Source of the DNA: Irpex lacteus
Lineage: Eukaryota > Basidiomycota > Agaricomycetes > Polyporales > Irpicaceae
Reading direction: 5' to 3'
NCBI GenBank assembly: GCA_001986395.2
Contig: MQVO02000001.1
Location: 3,162,001 to 3,226,000 of the forward strand
Length of the DNA stretch: 64,000 nt
Shown: in pieces, positions 24,131-36,169 of the stretch
Layout: every line of letters begins with the position of its first letter
How positions within the stretch are numbered: position 1 is the first letter of the stretch
Translations under genes and position numbers: made by a program
Notes under the pieces: generated by a model
What the model was told of the DNA's origin: nothing
The model's input: the letters and a program-made list of their open reading frames with translations, nothing else
The model's database searches: none

Positions 24131-26833
24131 ATGGTTCAATCGACGAGGCAACTTCGAACGAGGACGCCCAAAGCATCGAGCAACACCGGTCAGAAGACAG
24201 TCGCTCGAGGTAAAACCGAGGGTCGCTCGAAGAAGGTCAAGTCTACAACTAAGGTGAAAGAGGAGGCATCAAATGTCAAAAAACAGAAGCCTCTGACTGG
24301 AGTGCTTCAAGCTTTGCTTGACATGCCTCTCGACGTGTTTTTGGAGGTACGTTTTTCTTCAGATACGTCAAGGCTCGAGCCTTAGTACGTGTCATGCACT
24401 AGATATGCACGCATCTTCAACCGAAAGACCTCCTCAACATGGCTCGCACGTCAAAGGAGCTTCGTAAGATGTTTATGGACCGCAAGTTTCAGTACTCATG
24501 GAAAACTGCGCGCGCGAACGTCCCTGGCCTTCCGCCTTGCCCCGACGATTTATGTGAGCCGGCTTATGCCCATCTCGCGTTTGGTACCTTTTGCCATGTA
24601 AGATATTTCACACAAGTCAATGTAACGCGACGTACTAAATTTATATAATACTTTAGCATTGCCTGCGACGCAACAGTGGCCGAACCTATTGGCAATGGAG
24701 GATCCGCTTATGCAAACCTTGCTTCGACACCTTGTAAGCGTTATTGCTCACGCGTTCATTCTCAAACTACCACTAATTCTCGAATTGATCTATCACGATA
24801 GAGCGGTCGGTGTCAACACGACGAATATGTGTGGCCTTCTAAGCTATGATGTTATCGCAACCTTGAGAACACATCAGCAGCACACACGTATAGACGTCTT
24901 GCTACCCTTCGTCCCGGTTAAGCATCGTTATTATTCGAATTGCTGGTACCGCCCGGACGTGCAGCGTCTCAACAAATGCGTATTGGAGGCATCACCCCAA
25001 GACTTGCCCATGCTCTTGGACGATATGGAGCGACTAGCAACCGCTCGTACAGAGGTGCTTTTGTAACTATGCGCTCTTGAGACATTTGCTGACCGTGCTC
25101 CACTGCACAATATTAGGAGGCTATTCAGCTCGATAAATGGCTCGAGACGGTACAAAGTACTCGTGCAGTCGAAATCGAGGAATTGTACGCGGTTCGCAGG
25201 CAGCAGTACGTGCCATAAAGAATTGCTAGAGAATACACGCCTCACTAAATCGTGGTTGTAGGATCCTCGACAAACTTGAGCAACTAGGCTGGGAGGAAGT
25301 GATCGAATACTTCGACAACGACCCTATGGTGGAGGGTCGCCTATCGCTCTCATTGCTACCGGAAGCCAGAAAGGCGTATCCGCTAACTGAGGGAGGTGAG
25401 GAATTTGTATTCCTCTTTTGTTCTCTTTTCGTCGCAGCATATTATGACTTGCTGACCACTTGATCGGTACGTTAGCGTGGAAGAACATGGAGTGTAAAAT
25501 ACTCAAATTTATGGAGAACTCTAAGAAGTTCATGCTGTCCGAAGAGCGGCGGGCCATACTCGCAGAACGTTTTGAGGACCTGAATCGCGTCGTCAAGCGT
25601 ATCGTGGCTGGGATTCCTGAATTGACCCTATCGACCCTCGAAGTAGCGCTCCATGTTCCAGGCCTTGAGAAACGTCTCTCGACGAACCTTGCCACTAACC
25701 CGGAAGCTTTCGACATCCAAAAGGTACAACGATTCCTCGAGAAAGCCATACCCACGTACGTAAAGGACCGCGACGACAAAACAAAAGAGGCGCTAGCGAC
25801 CCTCGTCCGCGAACGCTGCAACCTCCGAGTCGACTCACCATGCGATCCGCTCTCCCTGGCTGTGGCTTCGCTACATATCTGCGTCACCGATACGCAAGTC
25901 AAACGTGACACCGTCCAGACCCTCACTCGTGCTCTTTGTCATCAATGCCCCTCCGCATGCACCACAGTCCACTTCCTCACACAACCGGAGGGGTTGTCCG
26001 AGACTTACTACTCGGTGGCGAGGCAAACGTTCGATAAACAGATTGTGTGGAATGCACGTAATTTTGCTAGCTATCACTCAGCCTCTGCGCATACTATCGA
26101 TGCAGCGGCCAAGGTGGTGTCGCTGTGTGGGTTCGACGTCAGGACGGCGACTGTCGAAGAGCTTGATGCAGCCGATGTGTATTTGTGCCGTAGGCACACC
26201 AATAGAAACTATGACGGGAGTAGGGATCAATGCCAGTGGGTGGCCATCATGCCATGGCGTACCGCTGTCAGTATCAACTCACGAGTACTTGCGCGGTTAT
26301 AACTGATTCCACCCCCGTCTCGGTATCCCTGAAACAGATTTTTGAAATGTACAAAGGAGGACCGCATGCAAGTTGCTACGATCCCCCTGAGTATAGCAAA
26401 GCATCCGCCGCGCAGGTGGCCGCTGTCAAAGCGCTTGAACCCGCAGCAAGGAAAGCCGAGTTGAGTGGTAGGGAGACGTGTGACGAGTTCCGGTGTGCGT
26501 TATGCCAATTTCCGAGCGATGTTGCCGCTCGGACGAACAAAGCTGCTGTGCTTGCGCATATTCGAGAAAGGTGAGTCTGCGAAGGCAGCTGCTTTTGACG
26601 TACCTACTCACATGAGTACCAATAGTCATAACATCGCAGAACCTCTGGAGCATCACTGGGTCGACGAACAGCTTACGATTCCTATATCAAGCCCGGTCTA
26701 CCTCGTCTCTGAGGAGCTGAGAGATAAAATTGAAGGAACTCCCTACGATCAACGGTATGGTACTCCCACGGTGCTGTGGCAAGACTTTTTCGACAAGGGT
26801 ATCGCAACTTTTAGTTCGGCGTATGAAGCGTAG
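24131..26833 (+). CDS. F-box/zinc-cluster protein, copy D
   Basis: Sister of copy E. The basic first exon starts MVQSTRQLRTRTPK and ends LLDMPLDVFLE. The F-box continues ICTHLQPKDLLNMARTSKEL. The Cys cluster is CLRRNSGRTYWQW then LCKPCF; the middle Cys present in copies A and B is Trp here. A long exon (about 25475-26280) includes LSTLEVALHVPGLEKRL and a cluster around the two spaced Cys of HQCPSAC. The next exon has FRCALCQFPSD with a distal His. The last exon reads HNIAEPLEHHWVDEQLTIP and SPVYLVSEELRDKI, ending FSSAYEA. No break was found. It shares its promoter with copy C and lies tail-to-tail with G1. Presumed SCF ubiquitin-ligase adaptor. Confidence 0.78.
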
Positions 26834-27141
26834 TCTGTGTAGAGAAATCTCAGTATTCCTACTGGATGTTGAACGTTGAGGCCTCGTATGGCTGTCTCGC
26901 CGTCGTCAATAATTATGAGCAACTTCTAAAACCCTTTGACAATTAATATTGCTAATCAAACGGGGAAAGGTTCGATATTCTGTCCAGCATACGTCTGCAC
27001 CTTTCGTCAGTACAACTAACTTTAAGTTGGGCGTATGATATTTACCTGTCAAGATTCAGAGGTGTAAGGTATCAAACTGGATACCAACTCGGGATGAGCC
27101 TCTGCAGAGTTCGAGATCATGAACACGCTCAAGAGCGCACG
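26834..27141. other. Intergenic between convergent copies D and G1
   Basis: About 310 bp between two converging 3' ends; nothing further recognised. Confidence 0.5.
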
Positions 27142-28875
27142 CTACAGGTTCAGCAACGATAATACGACGTCCTCATCTTTTGACCAAGTCCTCCCTGCAT
27201 AGAAATTTCAAGATCTCAGCACATAGATTGAACGTGAAGCAAGAGAGAAATACTCACCGGTAGGCACCAATGTGAGGGGGTCTATTCCAATCAGCCAGTC
27301 ATAACGATCACCCTTTCTATCCATTCCATTCGGTGATTCGGAGCACGAGAGCACTTTCTTTAGCTTTTTTCCCGGGAGCCTACTAGTCTGGTAACGGTGC
27401 ACGAAACTATACCGCTGACCATGGATTTGAGGGAGCGGATAGTGAGGCAGAAGAGCCGCTTGTAAGCTGCCGTAGTCCTCGAACTCTAGCACTATAGTTC
27501 GTAGACTCGGGAAATGCTCCAGGCGGGCCATCAAAGGCTGCAAAAGTGAGTCCCGGATGGCGACGTCAGCTTGCGTGAAGCAAGCGTGCACGCCAACAAG
27601 CTCGACCTGAGCGGTGCCAGATCCCGTTTCTTGAAGGTTTTCATAAGTGCCAAAAAGCCGAAGAGCTGCGGCACCGCTGCAGCTGTCCTGGCAGAAGCTG
27701 GCCACCTTCACCAAGTTCGATTTCGGTGTAATAAGTTCTGATGGAATCTCGTTAGTGTGCAAATGCGAAGCCGCACCATAGTAGTTGATGGTACCGATGC
27801 TGAAGATGCAGTAGGACAGGTCCGATTGCTTGAAGCCCCACTCTCGTGACGTCGCCCATCGGTATATTTGCTGATAGTCTTCTCTAGACAGCGCACAAAG
27901 CAGGAAGCCCGGATGGGTCATCGCAGCTGCAAAACAGAGACCGACGTTGTTTTTGCAGTTTGAAGCTCGGATATGCAAGTAACTCCTGTCCCGTTGAGCT
28001 GCCGATCTCGCACGCAATCTCGGAAAGTGGGATGAGAGAGTTTCTTCTGGGCCGTCCATGTCCCATGTCCACTTGTCGAACCTTTGCTCGCCTGCGTGAG
28101 CAAAATGGCCAACGTACTTGGTAGCGTGGGCAAACGTTGGTAGGTGCACATCAGTAACGTGAATATATTGGTATTTAAGCAGTGAAGGGGGAGTGATGAT
28201 GGTTGGAGGAAGACTCCAGTGAGGACTGTCGCGTCGAAAGAAACGGGGGAAGTCCCAGGGGATAGGACCTACGATGTGAAGTCTGCAAAGCTTGCTCGTG
28301 AAGCGTGGGTGACTAAGTAGATGGCAGAAGGACAAACGCGAAATACAATACGCCTGCTTGACGTCGATCGCCTTGACGAGCTCCTGAAGGGGTAGAATCG
28401 AGTATTGTGGAGATGTTCCGTAAGCCAGTAATGTCTCGACAGCTCCATGGGAGGACACGACAAGCGTAGCGCCAGAGAATATGTGTCTTCGGCATAGATT
28501 AGCCCAATGGCGACAAACTAAAGAGCACATCTTAAGAGTGTGTAGCGAGTCTTCGATACTGCCAAGGGAGGGCTGCCAGGTAAGACGCTTGCGTGTTTTG
28601 TTTCGCCAGTCAGATCCAGCATGGTGCAAAATAGAGTCGAAGAGTTCCTGCGGAATCGTTGCACCTGGCCCGGAGATACTGTCGCGTCGAAATAGGGAGC
28701 GACTAGAAGGGAAGCGAAAGTCTACTTTATAACGATGTTGAGGGGCAAGCTTGACCCATCCGGGGAAAGACCTGGCTCGAAGGCAGCGATATGTTTCCGT
28801 GCTGATATCTCGTGAATACAACACACACTGAAACACGAACGCGAGGGCTTGAACAAGGTCAAGATTCCTGGTCAT
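27142..28875 (-). CDS. F-box protein of a second type (G1)
   Basis: Two exons: 28875-27258 and 27194-27142. The F-box lies at about residues 74-140: IPQELFDSIL, then CSLVCRHWANLCRRHIFSGA, the common basidiomycete F-box signature in which the second half sits in CSLVCRxW. The remainder is a long region without named repeats (HIVGPIPWDFPRFF, SPHWSLPP, NCKNNVGLCFAAAMTHPGFL), as in many fungal F-box/LRR-like proteins. The intron position after LTLVPTG is shared with G2. It lacks the CKxC and CALC clusters of copies A-F. Role: probable SCF substrate adaptor. The start ATG at 28875 is the first in frame; an upstream exon cannot be excluded because G2 needs one. Confidence 0.75.
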
Positions 28876-30656
28876 AGATAACTAAGTCCGTTGTACTTCG
28901 ATAAGCGGTGAGCAGAGACATACTGCTGTTGTGCGTTACGCAGATGTGTCATCATGCCAGTGTCCATGTCCCTTCGAGAGTGGTGTATAGTTCTTGGGAA
29001 GGAAAGTTAGTGCAGGATGTGGATAAACAAAGGACAGCTTGAGCACTCACACCGGTAGGGCGGGGTTGGGAGGGGTCTGTATCATCAGATACGGCGGCTT
29101 GGGCTTAAGTATCATTAACGATCTCTCTACTTTCATATCAATTGGCTGGGATACATACAATGTCTCATTGGATGTTTAATGGGTCGTATTTGGCTATCAT
29201 TTTTGCGTCTACTACCGGTTTTCTACGCACGCGGTCTTATACCTTGAAGTGAATAGAACCGGCCACTCAATCTACATTGCTACATGTGGACAGATTGATA
29301 GCATATTCCGGATACCTGCAGTCCGAGGAGTAATTGACGTTGCAAAGCGTTAGTTTAGAGTTTAAATCTCACGAGTATGGAATGGTCTTACCGGTTCAGA
29401 AAGAAATTCATCGTCGTAGCTGATATGCATGAGAACATAGCCAAATGCTGCAGGTGCGTAAGTAGGATAGTATGCTGCACTAGCGTCGAGGGGCAGTATG
29501 CGGGAGCTTTCTTCCTGACCGGTTACTACGTTCAAGATTCTGGAGGTCTAAATTCCAACACTGCATTTTTTCCGTTTGTACGGATGTACGTATACGCGCG
29601 TTCTCGTGTGTATCGTATCCCGTATACAGGTAGTCCCATGGGTGATTGATGACGGGGGGAAGTGTCAGTTAAAGGTTTAATTTTTCAAAGTACTGAATGG
29701 CCGTACTGTTTCCAGATATTCTCCTTTTGCAGCCGACGTTCACGGAAACATTGATTACTGCTATGAATGCCGGAATGAAGTTTCATCCTACGCCACCGCC
29801 AAGGCATACGAAGCACTCTTGAACACCTGTCGTTACATTTGAGTAGACACGTGTGGTCGAATAAAATCGAGGTTAGGTCGGCCAGCATGCCTGTGCCTCT
29901 CTGCTGTCCAATCTTACCGTAAGCAATCCGCATTGTGCCGCAATAAACCAGACACTCACTGACGGCATAAGTATCCTGTACGACGAACAAACTATCTGCT
30001 TGTGATCTTTCGATAGCGCATTCATTTTACGAAGGACGCAACGCGCTTCGCTGTGCCAGGAGCGTCGGACCTCCGTCATCAACTCAAGATTTCCCTGCTG
30101 TTCACTACTTAGTAGAAAGTGGTTGAATAGCTCAGATCGCACGTTCGCGCCCAGAATTTTGTGATCTCGGTGTTCAAGCTACCTTGCGGTGATACATATT
30201 AGAGAAACATCACGGAGAAGTAGATGTTTACAATCAACTCACTGAGAGGACGGTGGACGATCCGATGTGTGTTTGCACTCTTTGATAGATGCAATAATTG
30301 GTAACCCACTTACAGCCCAAGGTTAGCCAGGAGACAACCTCCTAGCCGTCTACAATCGTGGTGATTGTATATTAGGGCAATGCAACATGGAAGTTGAGAA
30401 CGAAACTTGAGCTCGAGCGTCTGATCGCGAGGTCTACTCCCTTGGGTACCACCTGTGGCCACCCTTGATCCAGTAGACGACCACCATTTATCGCGTGTAG
30501 TAACCCTCATAACAGATATACGGCTCGTGGTATATACACATCGACGTGTCTTCTAAGCGTACATACATTCCAAGCATACATGGTATCGTGTTCGTGTTCG
30601 TCAACCGTCCGTAAAATGTCCATATCAACAAAAGAAAAAGAAAGCAAAGCACCTTC
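28876..30656. other. Intergenic, no confident gene
   Basis: Part of the spacer between the inverted arms. A minus-strand stretch at about 29690-30190 is open in parts (SELFNHFLLSSEQQGNLELM) and could be a remnant gene, but it has no recognisable domain and its frame is interrupted. Nothing else is supported. Confidence 0.4.
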
Positions 30657-30780
30657 AGTCCTCACAAACACGGCCCAGAGTCCTCACAAACACGGCCCAG
30701 AGTCCTCACAAACACGGCCCAGAGTCCTCACAAACACGGCCCAGAGTCCTCACAAACACGGCCCAGAGTCCTCACAAACC
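30657..30780. repeat. 22-bp minisatellite, five full copies plus a partial
   Basis: The unit AGTCCTCACAAACACGGCCC+AG is repeated perfectly from 30657, 30679, 30701, 30723 and 30745, with a truncated sixth at 30767. It starts about 20 bp beyond the stop codon of the adjacent minus-strand gene, so it falls in that gene's 3' UTR or terminator. Confidence 0.95.
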
Positions 30781-30800
30781 CCTAAAAACAAACCCACCTC

Positions 30801-33286
30801 CTACTCATCAGCAAACCACCTCTCCGCCTCCGGCACAACCACCAGCGCCCTAATCCGTCTCTGCTGCAAAATTTCCGTACAAGTCCGCCTCCTCCACTCC
30901 TTCGTACTCGACCCAGGAACGACGTCCGTCGCCTCAAACCGGCCCGCCATGAGCAGCCTCACGAGTTGCAAGACGGCAGATTCCGCTACGGCGGCAGAGA
31001 CGTAGGTGTTCGTGCGCGTTGCGTTGGATATGAACATGATGAAGCGGTCGAGCGGGTCGCGCATGAATGAGGTGGGGGATTCGCCTGGGATGGAGGTGTC
31101 TATGAGGAGGTTGGTTGATGTTGGCCGAGAGTTTGGGGTTCGTTTGTCTTTATCTGGGTGTCCTATACTAAAGTGAGAGGATACAATTAGCATGTGAACG
31201 TAAGGTGTGATGGGTGTGGATGCCTTACCGAGTTTTGGAAGAGTGGAGGAAGTGATCTACAAACTCGGACAGCGTAGCTTTGAGTGCCTCTTGCTCGTGT
31301 GCTTGGCACTGACACAAAATGGCGACGGCGTACTTCCAGTCCGCAGAAGGTGCCATGATCTGCGCAAGCAAAACGTCCAGTGCAAACGAGCGTATACGCG
31401 CGTCCACCGTCGGATCACCACTACCGACACGAAAATCGTCAACATGAGTATACGAGGAGGTTGAAAGGTACTCACGACGACTGAAGCATCCACGCAATAT
31501 TATTCGCATTCGCCACCGCCGCAACAAGGTTAACATCCCCCGGGAACCTCCCCCACTCCCTCATAACCCAAAACGCAAGCCCCCTAACCGCCCCCGCACA
31601 CCAACCCACACCCCACTTCTCATCCGCCCGTTCCACAGACAACGCAAACGCCACGACGTCCCAGAACGTCTGCTGGTCTTCGTCTTTCGCATTGACCATC
31701 CTCTTTGCAAGCGAAGAATGTAGAGAAGTGTGTTTGGCGAGACCGGCGAAGGCGAGTGTGGAGGCGAGACGCATTGCTTTGATGCGTTTTTCGGGGCGGA
31801 CGTATTGGCCCGTTGACCGACCACCTATCAAAGCGAACTCGGCGCGCCAAAGGGAGAATATCGTCTCTGCGATGCCTCCATTGATGGCTTCTTGTGCAGC
31901 GGATTGACTATGTCGGAACAACTCGGCTGCAAAGAGGAAGAAGGGAAGAGCGGGGTGGGCGAGTTCGCCGGAGACAAGGGCTGGGTGGTTCGTGTACACG
32001 CCACGGATATCCGCTGGACGACGAAACGAAGCGACAGTGGTGGTTATATGCGTCGCACCCTCGACAGCCAGCTTGCCCGGTTCCCTCGTCGCGATAAACA
32101 GCACCAGACACTGCAATTCCAGCGGTAGGTCGGGACGGAGGTACTTGGGATAGGTGAGGAACGGGGCGACTGCGCTGTCGAGAATCCGTCCGTAGCTGAG
32201 TACCTTGGAGTCTGGCGGGAGGAACTTGAGCCAGAGGAGGTGCAGACGCGTGTCGTCGAACGCTGCGTGGACTAGGGAGGGCGACTCGAGGAGGACGCCG
32301 TGGATGAGTCTGTGGAAGCCTTCGGTGGCGCGGCGGTAGCTGTCGTAGGTGTTCCATGCGAAGGCGAGTTTTTGGGCTGCTTTTCGTGCGTCTGTCTCGG
32401 AGTGAATGGCGTATTGTCCGGATGGGAGTGTTGACCTATAGAGCGAGTGTAGATTAGCATAATTACAGCATTATTGTGGGGAGAGCGTTAAACACACCAT
32501 GCTAGAACGTACGACGCAGCCAAGTGTCGCAGTATAAGGTGGGCGTCACCTGCGTCACATTGCACGAGCGCGCTGGCCATCGGTCTCGCGTCCCCGTTGG
32601 AGCGAAGTTCCTCCAAGAAGACGCTCCATATTTCGTGCAGGAGACTTCCTGGATATTCGTCCGTGCACACGAGGCTGGCCCGCGATAGGTTATTTACGCA
32701 CTGTAAGTGGTAAGGAGATAAGGCGTACCTGAGCAACTCGATTAGGTCCTTGTAGACGACGGAGTCTACAGGATCTGGGCGCGCCTTGAGGTATGTGGAT
32801 ACCCAGTGTATCCTTGTCTGTGCGATCTTGGTCCTTGTGGACACAGAGTATTTGCCCTTCAGAGCCATTCTGCGAACGTATGACGAACCAATTCAATGAC
32901 TGAATGATAGTGCAATACTGCAAGAAAACTCACCTATGAAGCCGCAACAATTCCATCCTTACATCCCCCACATACTGGCACCCACTACTCGCACTCGCCA
33001 CCCGTAACCTCCCAAGCACAGTCCTCGCCTGAATCTCCGCATTCTGTCGATCCGCATACGCCACAACAGCCTTCAACACACCCGAAGTAACCTCCAAAAC
33101 CCCATCAAGTCTGCGTCTCAACAGTCCGAACCCATATGCATCAGCGATGGCAAAGGACTGGCCCTGGGGAATTGTATCTTGAGACTTGGTGAGCGAGATC
33201 TTGTACTCCTTCTCATGGATGAGAGACTCCCAGTCTTCAGGCTCTAGCAAAGCCTCTTTGAAGTTGATCTGATACGTATGGGCCAT
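30801..33286 (-). CDS. Hypothetical helical-repeat-like protein
   Basis: Multi-exon gene starting MAHTYQINFKEALLEPEDWE and ending PEAERWFADE. Exons join in phase across short introns (for example CAT-AG|A at 32934). The protein is about 700 residues, soluble, Leu/Ala-rich and apparently all-helical, with repeated helix-sized blocks (LELQCLVLFIATREPGKLA, MRLASTLAFAGLAKH). This suggests an armadillo/HEAT-like fold, but I recognise no family and name no function. It is clearly coding: several long exons share strand and phase. It lies downstream of RPN10 on the same strand, with a 540-bp gap. Confidence 0.7.
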
Positions 33287-33826
33287 CACCGCGTACGAGT
33301 AAAATCCTTGTAACCCAGATACAGTAGACGGTGGCGAGCGTGGTGGTCAAGAGTAACTTGAAGGTTCCAGCGCAGCACCTCTACTACCGCCTACTTGACG
33401 ACGGAGGGAGTACTGTGGGATAACTGACGGCGGTCGCGGTGCAAGGATGGCAGCAGGCCATGGCAGTTTGATAAGTGGCAGTTCGTCATTGTTTGGGCGG
33501 TGGCGGGAGTGGCAGTCCAATTACAAGCTAGGACGAGCGCGCGGCTATCTCATCGTAGTCGACTTTCCGTATATCTATTTGGCCACATCTGACCGAGGCC
33601 GCGTGAACTTGTACATATGATGTTTCTGAGCTGCTCTAACAATATGTTGAAGGATTTCTCTAGAACGAAAGAAACTGCGGGCTGTGAATGGTTGTTGCAC
33701 CCCACTGAGCAAGTCGAGAGTTGACAATCGGTGAGCAGCGACAATGATAGATTACAGAATTGTTACACTCGGTCGCACATCAACACGTCCATACCCATCC
33801 ATATACGACAAACACAGACCTAATCA
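33287..33826. other. Intergenic, promoter of the helical protein gene
   Basis: Between the RPN10 stop and the ATG of the downstream gene on the same strand. No clear element beyond AT-rich patches. Confidence 0.45.
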
Positions 33827-35077
33827 CTACTTCTTCTCCTTTTCCTTATCACCCCCTTGCCCCTGCGACTCCTTCATACTCAACTCAATCGCCCTTGCAA
33901 TAGCCTCCTCCTCCGAGATATCCTCGTCTTCATCTTCGTGCGCCTCCATGTCGACGTCGTTGCCCTCGGACATTGCGATCGCCTGCTTCAACATTGCCTC
34001 TTCTTCGTCGTCTGTTGGTTCTGCTGGTTCAGTGGTAGGCTCGGCGGCGGCGGTAGTTGTGGCGGGTGCTGCTGAGGGAGCTGAGGGAGCAGAAGGGGCT
34101 GGTGCAGATGAAGAACCAGAAGCTCCCGCTGCTGCTGCTTGACGGGCTTGTTCTTCCTCCATGGACATTCTTAGTGCCTAAGTGATACGTAGGGAGAGTT
34201 CAGAATCCATGACCATAACTCATAACAGATAAAGAACGACGTACCATAGCAAGTTCTGGGTCCAAACTGGGATCCACACCGAATTCAAAGCCTCCTGCTG
34301 CACCTCCGCCTGCCGCGGCGCCCGTAGACTCCGCAAGCACTTCATCTGGTATGCCACGATCGCCTGCGAGAATCGGTGATGAGTTGAGGGCTTCAGAAAG
34401 CAAATGTGAGCCGGGTGGTATGACGACCAGATGTCTGTAGAAGCGAGTGGTCAACGATTCGCAAGCATATACCGATACAACTCAAATTCACGTACGAATT
34501 ATCCCCTTGCGAAACATTCTCCACAAACGCGCGCAATATCCGACTCTGCTCCTCATCCGCGCCCTCCCCAAACGCAACAACATCAACGCTCACGCTGTTC
34601 TTCTTCAGCTTCTTCGCAAGCTTCACAAGACTCGCCTCGTCCGACCCAGATCCAGAAAGCGGCGACCCAATGAAGACGATAACTCGCTGACGGAGGTTCT
34701 TGTTCTGTCTGTGCTTCAACGCGAGCTGCGAGACGGATATGGCTGTCGATATGTCGGCTGTCCCGGCCACTCTGCTGGCGGCGGTGTGCAGGGCTCCGAG
34801 GATGTGTCCGAGGTCTTTTGTGTTCGTCGCAAGGACTTCTGGTCTTTTCACGCACATCGTTCTTCAATATACGCCTAGTAGAAGTAGATAAAGTGTAAAC
34901 GCACCCCTTGCCAGCACTAGTCATCAGCCCAACGAGGTTCTCCGGGTTCGAGTCGACCTTGGCTTGAAACACGGTCGTCACCGCGTCCTTCTGCGCGTCG
35001 AACCGAGTCGGCTGGTAGTCCCCGTTGCGCATGTATTCGGAGTTGTCAATGATGATCATCGTCGCTTCGAGAGGCAT
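33827..35077 (-). CDS. RPN10: 26S proteasome ubiquitin receptor RPN10/PSMD4
   Basis: Non-ATPase subunit of the 19S regulatory particle that binds polyubiquitin chains on substrates. Four exons (35077-34905, 34843-34496, 34434-34245, 34177-33827) sum to 1062 nt, encoding 353 residues. The N-terminal VWA domain reads [17 protein letters not shown] and [15 protein letters not shown], then [18 protein letters not shown] and [10 protein letters not shown], all typical. The C-terminal half has three ubiquitin-interacting motifs: [32 protein letters not shown] and [17 protein letters not shown]. An Ala/Pro/Thr-rich linker separates the first two, and a Lys-rich tail ends the protein. Yeast RPN10 has one UIM and animal PSMD4 two, so three is at the high end. 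It sits in the spacer of the inverted F-box duplication. Confidence 0.97.
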
Positions 35078-36169
35078 CTTTGACGAGTGTTTAGACGATG
35101 TCGAGATTGATGGTGCCGGCGACGAGAAAGTGAGGAGGTTGTGTAGGACGTGGACGAGAATGAGGACGAGATGAGAGGACGCGTTTGGATGACGCGTCCC
35201 TTTGACGCCCAGAGATCTCCGTCGCGATCAGATGAACCGCTATATTTTGAATGTTTTACTGTAACCTCCACCAGCTCTGTTTTTTCCAGCGTTGTCGAAC
35301 GTTAGACTTGAAGACTAGGTAGGTTGTTCTTAAATACTGGTGACTAGGTGTATTCATCCAAACCAAGCGTATCGATATCAACACTCAGTGACCTCCAAGT
35401 TGTTGTCAGCTAATTCTGTCCAAAGGTTCTCTACTGCTCATATCCGCGTAATTTGTGTATGAGCAGGCGGGAGCATTGGCACAGAATGAGCTGTGCATGA
35501 AATTTCAGGAGATTTGACGCATAAATGCGGGCAGAACCATCGGGTACGATTCCCAGCATATGACACTAATACGATCTTGAGTTCTCAATATTTACTGTAC
35601 TTGTCGTAGGAGACGTACCACCGAGGACCTAGGTGTAACTTATGAACCGTCGGGTCCCAATAGACTTCGCAAGATTCTTGCTATAGGCTCCAAATGATTT
35701 CGCTGAACTAGTGAGCTTATGGAGGTAGGCACTATGATGATCGTGGTTAGTACACGTTAACACTCGTGCTGTCCGTTTCGTGTAACACTAATTTTGGGTA
35801 AACAGTAGTAGAAGCCGCGAGACGTCTGCGTTAGTACGTCAAGAGGTCCTATGCCTAGCTCGAGCTGCGCGTAACATTAAGCATCACTGCTTTCACAGAC
35901 AAAATAAAAACGCTGGGTAATTACCGTGGGTACACTACCGGAACCCGACGGCTCCTCGACAAAGGCATTAGCTTTATAGTTCGCGAGTGGACGCCTACCA
36001 GTGGTGCCAGTGCGAAACTTGTTCCTATTGCGGGAGTTAGTGAGAGAAGTAATTTCGTCACAGCTTTCGCATTAATCACTCCCTCATTGGCGGCGCTGGT
36101 ACGAGAAGCACAAAGAATCCGTTCATTTATAGAACAAAGGCTTCGATTTCCAACTACTAGGACCCCAGA
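35078..36169. other. Intergenic between RPN10 and G2
   Basis: About 1.1 kb, AT-rich, between divergent genes. No gene, repeat or recognisable proteasome-associated promoter element was found. Confidence 0.45.

Noticed and set aside
30657..30780. The 22-bp array as a CRISPR array
   Set aside because: Units are directly adjacent with no spacers, and the genome is eukaryotic.
35078..35400. Possible proteasome-associated control element upstream of RPN10
   Set aside because: I looked for GGTGGCAAA on both strands and did not find it; that element is best known from ascomycete yeasts.
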